DNA from: Nemertoderma westbladi | Lineage: Eukaryota > Xenacoelomorpha > Nemertodermatida > Nemertodermatidae | DNA: 64,000 bases | Reading direction: 5' to 3' | NCBI GenBank assembly: GCA_032718475.1 | Contig: JAUCBJ010008258.1 | Location: 45,074-109,073, forward strand | Shown here: in pieces, positions 40,260 through 51,318 of the stretch | How the letters are laid out: every line of letters starts with the position of its first letter | Numbering within the stretch: the stretch's first letter is position 1 | Notes under the pieces: generated by a model | What the model was told of the DNA's origin: nothing | What the model saw: the letters and a program-made list of their open reading frames with translations, nothing else | The model's database searches: none | Position numbers and translations under genes: made by a program

Positions 40260-40640
40260 GACTTAGCAAGTAATGCGTCCCCGATGCGTGAAACTATTTT
40301 TCAGGATCATTGATGTTGCTGCGATTTCTGCATTTGTAATTTTTCGATTGAAGTTTCCTTCAGAACGTAGCAAGTCGACAAAACGTGATAGTTGCGTCGC
40401 ACATTTCTCTTATCCGTATCTGAGGAACTTATGAAGGAAGCTATTTCTGCTCGCAAAGTTCACCGCAACATACCATCAAATTCGGCTGCCATAATCACTG
40501 CTGCTCAAGCTCAATCGTCTACAAATAATAAACGTGCTGTTATTCAGGAGATGAACCATGTGACCAACCGACGATGTGATGGCTGCCATAGATCTTACGA
40601 CAAAAAGACTAGAACAATATGTCATAAATGCCTACGTAAA
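40260..40640 (+). pseudogene. piggyBac transposase C-terminal fragment
   Basis: The reading frame has LMKEAISARK, a Ser/Ala/Gln-rich spacer, and then a Cys-rich finger, RRCDGCHRSYDKKTRTICHK followed by CLRK. This matches the C-terminal CxxC...KKT...CxxC finger of piggyBac transposases. No catalytic domain is attached, and the sequence differs from the 0.3-2.6 kb copy. Repeated GGACCCC motifs at 39985-40185 may be derived from its flanks. Confidence 0.65.
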
Positions 40641-40699
40641 ATATACCAATTTGTTACATTCCATACCCTTCTTATGCGCAAGTGGCAGTATGTACCAAA

Positions 40700-41068
40700 A
40701 GGTATACAGATCTATACCAAGATACGGTATTTTCGCTCAGTGTTGCTCTAAATTACATTGTTATAGCTTGGTATAGGTCGGTATTTGCCAGTGTTGGCTC
40801 GGTATAGCTCTTTATGGTATTGCTATAGCTAGGTATATGCCGGCATAGGCTGGTGTTTGCTCGGTATAGCTCTGTATTGTATGCTATAGCTAGGTATACG
40901 TCGGTATACCTTTATTAAGTATTTAATTTAACTTTAATAAGTCATTTTATGGATCAGTATAGCTCTGTATTGTATTCTTATAGCTCGTTATAAGTCGGTA
41001 TATATTTTAGTAGCCATTTTATAGGTCGGTATTAGGTCATTATAGCTCTGTATAGGTCAGTATACCTT
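40700..41068. repeat. degenerate minisatellite (GGTATAGCTCTGTAT type)
   Basis: Many imperfect units of TCGGTATAGCTCTGTATTGT and GCTATAGCTAGGTATACGTC type, each 20-35 bp and arranged in longer composite units of about 65-70 bp. Confidence 0.8.
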
Positions 41069-41373
41069 TTTTTAGTACGTACCGCAAGTGACACACATGC
41101 GTGAGGTTTACTTTACCTTTACTATGGAGGACAAGTGGAGTGGAACAATAGGGCAATATTGATAGCTTATTGTCAGAATTGTTCGAACAGGCTGAAGGGG
41201 ACTGACTCAATGACCTCCAGCTCGAATAACCGATGTATTTCAATGACTTTGAACTGTATTACGGGTCTGGTGTAATTAAATGGACCAACTAGAAAACAAC
41301 CAATGTCCAAACCCAGTGACATGCAGACAGTAAGTAATCAGCAAATGGAGGTCAGCTGATCAAGCTAAAATAG

Positions 41374-41468
41374 GTGCTTACGCTCCAGTCGTGCTGAGAA
41401 TAACACCACAGTGCTACATTAGGTGCTTACCCTACAGTTATGCTGAGCACAACACCATGGTGGTACAT
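41374..41468. repeat. 46-bp tandem duplication
   Basis: GGTGCTTACgCTcCAGTcgTG with a CTGAGaAtAACACCA half occurs twice in a row, with scattered differences. Confidence 0.8.
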
Positions 41469-41542
41469 TTTTATATATAAACGATGTTTTACCTGAGGAC
41501 CAGTATAAATCGCATTTAATTGCTGTTTAATTATTTATCTAT

Positions 41543-41626
41543 GAATGGGAGAATCTTTTAGGCTCGTTAAGCCAAGGAATGCCTGTTCACCACCATGGGT
41601 GATCTTCCACAGTAAACCCTTCCACT
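41543..41626 (-). mobile_element. 5'-truncated copy of the tRNA-derived SINE with TSD
   Basis: Matches the 3' end of the 6418-6671 SINE almost exactly over 84 bp. Flanking 12-bp repeats ATTATTTATCTA (41530-41541 and 41627-41638) show it inserted already truncated, as LINE-driven target-primed events do. Confidence 0.88.
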
Positions 41627-41792
41627 ATTATTTATCTAACCCAATTATTTATCTATGCATATGGAGTAAAATTTGAAATAAATAAATATTAACAGATTAA
41701 ATTGAGAAATACAGAAGTAAAATAACAAGCCAAGTAAAATCAAAGTAATTAAAGAACATTATACAGTTATAGGTAAGGTGGGGATGATTAAT

Positions 41793-41949
41793 TTAATACA
41801 ACAAACGTGGTTCAAGGTCTACACCCACCGACAAGTAACAAAAGAAAGTGTATTGCAGGGAGCTTTCTGCCTCTCCTAGAGGCCTTCCACAGGCCTTATT
41901 TTGTTACTTGTCGGTGGGTGTAGACATTGAACCACATTTGTTGTATTAA
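41793..41949. mobile_element. palindromic MITE-like element bounded by TTAA
   Basis: Arms 41793-41843 and 41899-41949 are inverted copies with about two mismatches in 51 bp, around a 55-bp spacer. Each end is TTAA, then TACAACAAACGTGGTTCAAG on the left strand. The TTAA boundary fits a piggyBac-type target site or a simple fold-back element. There is no coding potential. Confidence 0.8.
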
Positions 41950-42739
41950 GTAAAATCAATTAAAATTAGTTGGTACTAGCAAGCCAGGCGCGCACATTTT
42001 AATATTGAATTTTGATTTAATTCCTTTTATTAATATAAAACCAAAACAAATAATACAGAATTGTCATGATTTGGATTATAAAGCTGCAGTCGAGGATGAT
42101 GTGTTTCACCAACATTAATTAATTTTAAAATATATTTGTCCTCAATCGCTTATTATATTAATTTAGACTATATGATAGATACTCTCTATGATTGACCTTA
42201 TGATAGTTGTTCTCGACCGTCGCATCCAAATTGAATTAGCTACCACATAGCCAATTTCATAAAGTATTGTTTGTTTATATAAATTAGTCACATAAATTGT
42301 CATTTTATTGGCCCTTATTATTATTATATTCCGAGTATTACCCACAACAACTACACAACAACTTCAACAATACTATACAATATAAATAATCAGCCAGGTA
42401 TTACTATAGAGATTAATATGTTCCGAGTTTCAAACATTCAATAATGAGATATATGTTTGACCTTTGATTAACTGTGTTCGTCTCTCAGAAGCAAAGACAC
42501 TATTCGAAATGCAATAAACCGAAAAATTACTAAAAGTACCGAAAATATTCACTGCATGTTGGTGAAAATTACTTATACAGAGCCCAGGACCACGCTGAAT
42601 CCAACCATACTTTCCCCATATCACGAGTCAGTAGTCAAGGAGGAGATAGAGGAACAAACGAACATACATATATAATTTGAGCTTTAAATATTGAAGATAG
42701 GGGAACAAACAAACACAATTTGAGGTTTAGATATAGATG

Positions 42740-43750
42740 TTAGGTGTCAGTTGTTGGGGATGGCCAGTTGTCATCAACCAGATGGATAGTTGTAGGTGGC
42801 AGATGCATTTGCAATGGTATAAGGTATGGCTTCAACCAATAACATGGGCATGCTGTGGTAACAAAACATACGCCGATTTTAAGTTTACTGGTGATCGCAT
42901 CAGGACCTGCAGCTCTCCGTGGTTTTGTTTGTGAACAGACTCTGTTATTTCTGCTGCATCGATTGGGTGATCTAAATCGAGGTCTGGCTGGTATTGATGA
43001 TAGGTTCGGCAGGGATTCGGCAGATATAAGTTTCTTAAAATGCATGGACCACGATTCTTCTGAAACTTGTTGCACAACAGGTTTTGTAGCAGTTTGTTGG
43101 ATTTTAGTAGATTTCAAAATAACGATTTTTCTCTTCCACTGTTTTCAATTAATTGTATTTCTTTTTCACATGATATAATTTCTTCTTGTTTGTTAGAAAC
43201 AATTGATATTTTCACTTATTCATGGTGTATAATTCTCTGGATTCCAATGTAGAGTTTGTGCGGAGAACTTTCTATTAATTCGACTCTCCTGGTTCAAGGT
43301 AACATTGTCTGCCAAACCACAGCTTCAATCTAGTTTGCCAGGGGCACCATAATGTTGCAGCTTCAGTGATTGCTGATGTTATAAAACTGCAGGCCAAATC
43401 AATGCTATGGTTTAGCACTTCCTGGAATTCGTTAGGATTGCGAATTGTAGCAACTTTATCCGTATCTATATGTCGAATGGCTTTCTTTATTCCCATTCGT
43501 TAATTTCGTTCATCTAAGCATCTAAGTTGTACATCAATTCTATGGTGAGTTTTGCATTTATCTGTAGTAAATGGGGGTTGTTGGATAGTTCAACAGAGTC
43601 TGCCTGTCGCACAATAAACTACTGTGATCACCAGAGACAAGACTGCAGTTAAAGTCCCCAATCTTGATAATATAAGAATTTGTTGCATTTCTGATAGTGA
43701 TAATTTGAATATTGAGTTCTAATAATATATCTGTTACTTCCATTTAACAA
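42740..43750 (-). pseudogene. LINE fragment: endonuclease end, linker and N-terminal RT
   Basis: Read on the minus strand, three pieces follow in LINE order. 43743-43558 has the endonuclease box IIKIGDFNCSLVSGDHSSLL. 43496-43275 is a Trp-containing linker (MGIKKAIRHIDTDKVATIRN). 43117-42740 reaches the pre-motif-A region with PRRAAGPDAITSKL, the K.AAGPDgI pattern. Frameshifts separate them, and the RT catalytic motifs are missing. The clade could not be fixed. Confidence 0.65.
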
Positions 43751-44185
43751 CGGTTTGTAGTAGTTACATATAAACACCAACTCCACAAAGAGAACGGCCA
43801 GCATTAATTCACTTTACAGAGAACATTTAATCAACCCACCCCCCTATCCTATAAAATAAACCTAGTCCCTAAGCCTTCACGACTGCTGATGGCAGCAGAT
43901 AATGAGGGTGATGCAGAAGACAAGATTATAATTTCGGTGAACAAATACCGAAAATACTGCTGTATATACACTGCTGTGCGACATTCTGTGCTGTACAGCA
44001 GTAAGGAAGGACAACGTAGGCCTACCTGTATTGTATAGGAATATATTGGCATTGGTTACTACATTGAGAGAGAGGACAACTGGTCCAATACGATTCAAAG
44101 GAGGAACAGAACTGTGAAACCGGTAACTTAAAGAAATAGGTCTACAGACTATCAGACTACAGAACCTTTCTGTCTCTAACCAGAA

Positions 44186-46070
44186 ATGAATAACTCACAG
44201 GATGAGGAGGAACTGACGGAAATGAGTAACGGAAAATTAAAGACATACCGGTACCTAACGGACCACGGGATCGACTCATCTGGCACCAGGGCAGAAATGC
44301 TCATTAAAGCTCTAAAATACATAAAATCACCTAAAGAGCAACCACAAGAAATACCGGTAATAGGAGACACATCTTACACCATAACATTTCCAGGTAACAA
44401 CAACATCCAACAGAACAATTCATACTCTGCATATGATACCTATATGATAATACCATCCTACATATTTGCGAGGACAAAACGTCCATTCGGGATTCATCGG
44501 TATCCACAACTATCTGGGACAACAGTTATACAGGGCTTTGCCTTCCCATACAAACACCCCCTCCCCATCAGGCCACCCCTGAAAGAGATAATCTGGTCGA
44601 AAAATAGAAATAGAACCCGAATATTCGGACGGGCAAAAGACATTTACCCCGATATCAGCGAATATACCGGTAGGCCTGGCCTACCTGCCAATTGTAGGCC
44701 AAGTGATACAGGCCTATGTCTCGAGGGACTTTTAATCAAGATAGACGCAATGAATATACAGGTTCAGGAAAATAAAGATACTATTAGAATATTACAGCAA
44801 CAACTAAACTTTATGTATAACAATGATAACAGGAGGAGGATTCCAACGTCTGTGAGGAAAGTCAGCGATGGGGTTCCAACTTCCGGGATCAGCGACGGGG
44901 TTCTGAATTCCGGGATCATCAATGGGGTTCCGACTTCCGGGATCAGCTACGGGGTTCCAACTTCCAGGATCAGCGACGGGGTTCCGACTTCCGGGATCAG
45001 CGAAGGGGTTCCAACTTCCGGGATCAGTGACGGGGTTCTGATTTCCGGGATCAGAGACGGGTTCCGACTTCCGGGATCAGCGACAGTGTTCCGACTTCCG
45101 GGATCAGAGACAGGGTTCCGACTTCTGGGATCAGCGATGGGGTTCCGACTTCCGGGATCAGCGACGGGGTTCCGACTTCCGGGATCAGCGACGGGGTTCC
45201 GACTTCCAGGATCAGCGATGGGGTTCCGACTTCCGGGATGAGTGAAGGTGTTCCGCCTTCTACAGAGGCTGTATTTAATGTGATTCCACTGAGGAAAGCG
45301 TCGGGTTGGACAAATATAACATGTCTAATGTTCATGGATTCAAATCGTAGATATATATCACCACGACAAATAGATAAAAATGCCAGAATGATACCAACAC
45401 CCACTACACAAGACTACTGATAAATATCATGAGTGCAAAATCTAAGTATCCTAACATCGAAAAAATATATATACATACAGGTACAAACGACATAGACAAC
45501 AAAAAATCACAAACAAAAATGTTCGGTAATATCAAGGAAGCTATTGAAATAATAAAAACTTCATGGCCAGATTCAAAAATTGTTCTATCATCAATCTTAC
45601 CACGGAATGACTATCATTGTCATGATGTAGCATCGGCAAACGAACATATTAATAAGATATGCAAAAAATATAACATCATATACTCCAAACATGAAAAAAT
45701 ATCCTCCATTCACTTGTATGATGCAAAACATATCTCACAACGTTTCATACATCTACTAGCAATGTCCATAATACAACACTTGAATAAGAGACCAACGCAG
45801 CGTATACCTATGGTGATAAATAAGACAAATACGGATAGTAGTATAGATACAACACATGGTCGGGAAGGGGCAAGTAGGGGGGAGGGAGCTCAGATAGGCG
45901 GCAGTCTTTCCTTTCGACGCAAAGTGTTGTTACCTACCCCTACCCAGGCGACCAAAACCCCTACCGAAACACCTAATACTTCATCGGCCAATATACCCAT
46001 ACCCAACAAACAGAAGTCACAAAAGGAGGGCATAATAAACGCTGTAATCCAATTATTACAAGCGATGTAG
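44186..46070 (+). pseudogene. LINE ORF1-like protein: SAP motif, repeat, SGNH-hydrolase-like domain
   Basis: An ATG at 44186 opens a frame with a SAP-like DNA/RNA-binding motif at residues about 16-50 (LKTYRYLTDHGIDSSGTRAE). A Gln/Asn-rich coil-like stretch and a 27-bp repeat region (GVPTSGISD units) follow. After one frame change in the repeat, MFMDSNRRYISPRQ marks the first SGNH block. After another, near 45425, IYIHTGTNDID and SSILPRND are the central and catalytic-neighbour blocks, with YDAKHIS later. SGNH esterase domains occur in ORF1 proteins of some CR1-like LINEs. Two frame breaks make this copy non-functional. The RT C-terminus and tail follow at 46450. Confidence 0.7.
44868..45255 (+). 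repeat. 27-bp coding minisatellite, about 15 units
   Basis: Units of GGGGTTCCGACTTCCGGGAT plus cagcgac encode nine residues (GVPTSGISD). One unit near 45056-45060 lacks a G, which moves the repeat from GVPTSGISD into the FRLPGSATG frame. Confidence 0.92.
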
Positions 46071-46449
46071 TCGTAATTGCATTGAATTTTTACTGGAAAT
46101 ACTATATACTAACTTGTTAATTATTCGTTAATAATTCTACATCATTCGTAAACGAAACTTTCAGGGCATCACTTATTATTTAGTATATTCCTTTTCTTAA
46201 ATATATATCAATGCCCAAATATTTCTTTAAGTATAAATAAATCAATAATTAATAATGTCGAGTTAATATTAAGTATTATTTTAAACATAGTCATATCTCG
46301 GGAGATATTGTTAATATACACTGGAATCGTTTTAACTATTGTGATTATATAATAATTATATATCCATATAATAATATATATATAATAATTCATAATATAT
46401 AATAATAATTCCATATCACAATTACTGTTGTCAGTTACTAATATCACTA

Positions 46450-47167
46450 CATGATAAATAGGGTTATAAAGAAGCACTATACAAGTTCGAAAAAGTTCAA
46501 AACTATGCATTACGGACAACATTTGGCAAAAAAATAAAAGGTACGACTGGTACTGAACTCAGGGAAAGAGCAAGAATTCCATTGCTGGCTGCTTTACGGG
46601 AATACTTTGGTCTTATATATTTCTTCAAATACATATATAAATTATCGCGACCATTCAAAACACTGCACTTACCTTTTCAATCTAATAAAAATCTAATTAT
46701 AAACTCAAGAACAAAAAATATCAAGATTCCCAAAACTAAAAACAGATATGGACATGAAAGTTTAGTAGTAAATCTAATAAAAATCTGGAACAAATTGCCC
46801 AAAGATGCAAGGATCTGCACATCAATAAACGCATTTAAAAATAAAATAAAATTACTATATCAATATCAATATCAATATAAAAGAGATGATACATAAATAT
46901 TCCGCGTCACTCCCTACCTTGTGCTTTGTTGTTTTATTAATTGTATTAGTGTAATTTGTAGTGTAATATTAGTTAAATATATGTCTTAATATTGGATAAT
47001 TATTATGTATGTACTAGAATATAATGTTACATAGTAGCATTGGCCCTGTGACGCTTAATCACTCAAATTATCAGTGTGTACTTTTGTGCGTACTGCCTCA
47101 ATAGAGTTTTTGCTATATTGAGTTTTAACGTGATTAAAAGAAATAAAACTAAACTAAACTAAACTAA
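46450..47167 (+). pseudogene. LINE RT C-terminus and 3' UTR with (AAACT)n tail
   Basis: The frame reads EKVQNYALRTTFGKK, ELRERARIPLLAALREYFGL, then IWNKLPKDARICTS and an end at 46896. This is the C-terminal pattern of CR1/L2-like RTs. A 3' UTR follows, ending in (AAACT)n at 47146-47167. Together with the ORF1 at 44186 it forms a roughly 3-kb LINE lacking nearly all of ORF2. The 46.1-46.45 kb stretch between is AT-rich and non-coding. Confidence 0.75.
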
Positions 47168-47249
47168 GACATCATTCTGAAGGCTGTCACATTGCTAATG
47201 ACATGTTGCTGTACATTTGGACTGCGAATATATATGGTGGTTGCATCCT

Positions 47250-48130
47250 AGATCTGTGTCTGTGTAAGTGAGCTCCAAATTTACTAAGAGCTCTTTTAAG
47301 GAGGCAGATCCTGTAAGGCTCCTTCCTGACAGCTCCTTTAAGGTTGCATTACTGGAGTAACTGCAGAATGCTGGCCCTGTTTGCGAAACAGACTTCTCTA
47401 AGAATTACCAGTTAGGCGACTCTTTCAGGGGTAAGGTGGTTAATGACATAATCGATATGTTTGAGTATCTGGCATAGCAGAAACTTGATCCTCCCAGCGT
47501 TTAATCTGAAAGATTTATCATCAATCCCACCTTTTGCAACTACTGATGCTAACATGCTGCACCTTCTTTACATTGTTAGTGGGCTTCTGGAGAGTATTGC
47601 CGTACTCAGTATGAGATTCGTTCGAAATTCCAGAATTATAGTACCTGTCCTGTGACTCTGAAAGATGGCAAACCAGTTTCTGCTATTACTACCACCATGG
47701 CTTCATATGCCTGTGCTGTGCCAGTTCTGTTCTACCATCTTTTATTGAGAAACAGAGCCCTACTACTGCGGGAAAAGAAATCGAAAAAGAAGAATAAATC
47801 TAGCCCTAATTCGAATGCCATGGGGGCCGTGGCGACTGGTGCAAGTTCAGGGGCCGCGGTTGTCAATTCTGTAGGTATATATTCGAGGTTGCTGACTCAG
47901 CTGAGTCGGGTGGCGAGGATGTGGTGTTGACTAATACAGTTGACATGGTTCCCTTTACAAAGGTAGGTCGCCATGGTAAATGTCCGGTGAGTTTATATCC
48001 AGACCAGGGTGATCCACTTCAACCTGGGGAGCATTCTGCTCAGCCAGCTAGACCTCCTGCTGTCTAAGGAATCTCAGACAATGGAGCATTCGGCGCTTTA
48101 GTACCTAAGAAGAAGCTTTTCTTGTATAAC
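47250..48130 (+). other. unrecognised region with small ORFs
   Basis: Two short frames (47461-47655 and 47652-47930) and a readable but stop-broken stretch to 48130. The second frame has a Lys-rich patch (REKKSKKKNKSS). Its GC content is higher than its surroundings and it precedes an RT fragment, so it may be the decayed upstream part of a LINE. I cannot identify it. Confidence 0.25.
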
Positions 48131-48199
48131 TGTGATAGATGATATCCGAGCATGTTAAGAAATCTATTGACCACAATATCCTTTACTTTGTGAATTGAT

Positions 48200-48390
48200 T
48201 GGTGACAATACATAATATATTTGAAGAAAGTAAAATTGTACATACTGTTTGTAGATTTTAAGAGAGCATATGATACTGTGCCAGGAATTTATTACTACAA
48301 CACCTAAGAACCTCTGTTGTGACCGAGTTATGCTGAGAATAATCAAGTTACTATATTTGTCTACTACTAGTGTGTTAAAAACACTCTATA
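48200..48390 (+). pseudogene. LINE reverse transcriptase fragment (motif A)
   Basis: Reads ILFVDFKRAYDTVP followed, after a frame shift, by RVMLRIIKLLYLSTTSVLK, matching RT motif A and the helix after it. Only about 60 codons remain. Confidence 0.65.
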
Positions 48391-48639
48391 CTTAATTTTG
48401 TGTTTAATTATTTTTGGTTTATTGTGTTTTAATTACTATATATATTATTCCGCAATAATTTTTATTGTCCATTTAAATCACTCATTATGTCCTTTTTTTG
48501 ACTTTTTATGTCCTCCAGAAATTTACCGTACGGTTCCATGCTACCGGTTTCTCTACTGCTGTTCTCTCAGGCTATCAGTACCGGTATTAGTATATAGAGC
48601 ACTATTTTGCAGTACTGCTGTATTGTATGTACATATGTA

Positions 48640-49015
48640 CAGACTGTCCCATACCGATTGGTGCAATGCGGACTCGTTCGCCAGAGAAAGGCGTCCAATG
48701 GTGCGAGTTAATGATGCGGATTTTATAGTCGCTGTATCTGATAGGACCCCCTGTCACAATAGAGGATGCGGCGATATACATAGAGACCTTCGAGATTAAT
48801 AAGGATTATAAGATGTCGACTTGTACATGTTTGCCTTTTTTAAAACATTATCATTGCAAACATATATTAGGTATTGCAATTCAGCAGAAACTCGTAAAAA
48901 CTCCGTTGAGCGTGATAACGGTTCCGTTGGGACAGAAACCCAAGAAAAGGAAGGCCGAAGAGGGCGTCCAAATGTTTATCGCGAGATTGATTATGCTTTA
49001 AATGTAATTTAATTG
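48640..49015 (+). pseudogene. MULE-like transposase fragment with SWIM zinc finger
   Basis: The frame 48813-49001 has CTCLPFLKHYHCKHILGIAI, the CxC...CxH spacing of a SWIM finger. VPLGQKPKKR follows, and in a neighbouring frame GRRGRPNVYREIDYAL. In MULE-type transposases a SWIM finger near the C-terminus is often followed by a KRGRP-like basic segment. The upstream frame to about 48640 is open but has no recognisable catalytic motif. This is a fragment, probably frameshifted. Confidence 0.5.
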
Positions 49016-49215
49016 TTTATTTTATTTGACAGGTATTAAAATTTATTTTTTTAATTTAGCAAGAAATTAAATTGTATTGATTGAATTTGTCGAGTAATTA
49101 TTAATTTATTTAATTTGATGCGTAATTACATTGTATTGATTTAATTTGACAGGTGAAGAAATTGTATTAATTTTATTTGAAATATAATTTAATTGAATTT
49201 ATGTAATTTGAAATG
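49013..49215. repeat. AT-rich degenerate tandem repeat
   Basis: Repeats of TTTAATTTGACAGGT, AAATTGTATTGATT and TAATTAT-like segments, about 55-65 bp per unit, over 200 bp. Confidence 0.6.
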
Positions 49216-49242
49216 TTAATCAATGATGCTGTCCCATTCCCT

Positions 49243-49292
49243 CAAATGTTCATGACATAGTTTATTGTTATGTTCATGACATAGTTTATTGT
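49243..49292. repeat. 25-bp tandem duplication
   Basis: TGTTCATGACATAGTTTATTG occurs twice in direct succession. Confidence 0.85.
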
Positions 49293-49394
49293 TGGGGTTA
49301 GAAGGGCCCGCCTCTGTAACCTGCTCCTTTCCTTCATTTAGTCAAGTGACTGTTTATTGTTTTGGTTAGAAAATCCCGACAAATGTTCAATGTT

Positions 49395-49580
49395 TTGGCA
49401 TAGGCATGTTGAAATCAACTGTCTGACAGTCCAGAAATTAGCAGTCTTGACAGTTTGAAGAAATACATACATAAAAAGTCATTAAAGGACAACAAAAGTC
49501 AATAAAAGGACAACAAAAGTCATTATGCACAATTCGTAAAAAAAGGAGGACAAAAAAAAGTAAAATAAAAGGACATAAAA
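49395..49580. repeat. dispersed repeat shared with 28690-28835, copy 2
   Basis: The same ordered motifs as the 28.7-kb copy, with an internal duplication of AAAGGACAACAAAAGTCA. Confidence 0.75.
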
Positions 49581-49619
49581 AATCACTGCCATATTATTCA
49601 GTGCTAAAACATAAGTCGC

Positions 49620-49746
49620 ATCGATCTATGTTTTAAGTCTATCAATATTGTGCGTATTTTTTACTTTGTATTTATAATTTAATTATGTGCACTGTTTTAG
49701 CATAGTTGAGATGTCTCTCTCTTCTTAAATAAAATATCTTATCTTA
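49620..49746 (+). mobile_element. possible LINE 3' end with (TTATC)n tail
   Basis: An AATAAAATATCTTATCTTATCT tail follows a non-coding stretch, resembling the short-tandem 3' ends of the other LINEs in the window. No coding part is attached. Confidence 0.4.
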
Positions 49747-49768
49747 TCTAAAAACGATTTGTATTAGT

Positions 49769-49966
49769 TTAAGAATTGAGAAGGGTCGCTGGAGTAGAAA
49801 CCGCTAGATATGCGAGTCTATCAGTCCGAAAACTTAGCTGTCCAGGATGAACATCATGTTCCACATCACTATCCTTTTTCTCGACATATACGTAGTACAG
49901 TAAGTTTCGTATAGTGCAATCAGATTTACAGATCCTTGTTGCCTTGACGCCCGAACTTATATGCAA
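49769..49966 (-). CDS. unrecognised 65-codon ORF
   Basis: Encodes ICKSDCTIRNLLYYVYVEKK and a Thr/Pro-containing tail, with normal amino-acid composition. No domain is recognised. It may be a host exon or transposon fragment. Confidence 0.2.
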   Translation of the reverse strand: MHISSGVKATRICKSDCTIRNLLYYVYVEKKDSDVEHDVHPGQLSFRTDRLAYLAVSTPATLLNS

Positions 49967-50180
49967 TTATATTTTACAAGTATTGGAAGTTTATTATTAA
50001 GATAAATAGATAATTAATTAATTATTATAAAATTGTGCTCTTTAATATTAATATTTTTCTAGGTATTGCTTCATTAGAACAGAATTTGCATTGGAATCCT
50101 TATTTTGGATAATTACTGTATCTATGGATCTCGTTATCTGTGCGGTGCTAATTTACCAATAAAATTCAGTAATTATCAAT

Positions 50181-50247
50181 ACTACTACTACTACTACTAG
50201 GATCGGCGTGCTGCATTGCAGCTGCATTTTTAAGAATGCTGTGCCGG
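50181..50247 (-). mobile_element. 67-bp (TAG)n-tailed RTE-like LINE insertion with TSD
   Basis: Matches the last ~45 bp of the LINE 3' end plus a (TAG)n tail. Flanked by 9-bp repeats ATTATCAAT (50172-50180 and 50248-50256). Confidence 0.85.
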
Positions 50248-50260
50248 ATTATCAATAAAT

Positions 50261-50587
50261 ATGCTACTACTAAGGACATTCGGGTCAGGTATTTCCACTG
50301 GTCCTTCTTATATTCAATTAATGCTATTTATTGAAATAAATTTATTATTAATGCAATATATTATTATAATGTTGGACAAATTGTTGAAACAAATTGTAAA
50401 ATGGTTTAGGCGAGGGTCACTATATTATATACGGAATTCTTACCCAGAATACACCTTGTTGTGGTGGCATCTCCTTTTTAGTATTCATACTCGTGCTATA
50501 CTCACTTTCACACGGAATAAATACAAATTTAATTTAAATTATCTACAATGCTCAAGTTTGACATGGAATGGAAAACATAATATATAA
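50261..50587 (+). CDS. unrecognised 108-codon ORF
   Basis: Open frame with hydrophobic segments (IEINLLLMQYIIIMLDKLLK, LLWWHLLFSIHTRAI). No family is recognised and it lies in AT-rich DNA, so it may be chance. A 67-codon minus-strand ORF at 50824-51027 is equally unassignable. Confidence 0.15.
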   Translation: MLLLRTFGSGISTGPSYIQLMLFIEINLLLMQYIIIMLDKLLKQIVKWFRRGSLYYIRNSYPEYTLLWWHLLFSIHTRAILTFTRNKYKFNLNYLQCSSLTWNGKHNI

Positions 50588-51177
50588 TTCATCAGGAGCG
50601 CTAAAGGTAATGGACTTTCTAACCATAATGTTGCTTTGAGCATATGAGCTATGGAATTACTAATTACGTCAATATAATTATGAGTTTAAGTACCGAATAC
50701 GAATCTATTATTGGCAAAGCCATTTATACAGGTAAATTATTATCATTATTATTAGTTATTGATTATTGTCATCTTTATTTACTGTACTTGATAGATTAAT
50801 AATGAGGAAAATAACATATATTCCTAGAAAATAACTCTCATAATTCTTCCCAGCGGTGAGTAATTATTATAATATTGCTGCTGCAAAGTCCTTCTCACTA
50901 CTATTTTTAATGGAATTTTAGGTTGTACATTATTGCCAATTACTTGTAATATTCGACCTGCATAAATGTTAGTTTTAATATCATAATTTGTCCCCAAATT
51001 TATGCACTCTGCGGTGACTTTCCGCATATATTCTCAGTATTAACTAAATAGTTTTAGTTATTAATATATAATAAATAGTATAAATACTTTTTGGTCCATT
51101 TCTGAGTTGTTTCAGCTTTTATAAGACATAAATTCACCTGTTGTCACCCATACCCGATCTCAAGTGGCCAAGTTCCC

Positions 51178-51300
51178 CAGTGCTTAAATAAATGAGTGGA
51201 AAGCGGGGATGATGCCAATCATAAAAGAAATATCTTCTCCATACATTTCAAGGAATTATTGGGGTATTTTGGCACACCGCAGTATTGATGGCCCATTTCG
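51178..51300 (+). pseudogene. possible LINE RT fragment
   Basis: Reads EWKAGMMPIIKE then SRNYWGILAHRS, resembling the W..G.i.Pi.K....NYRGI segment before RT motif A. It is short and diverged. Confidence 0.35.
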
Positions 51301-51318
51301 ATCTAAAATGTGCAAATC

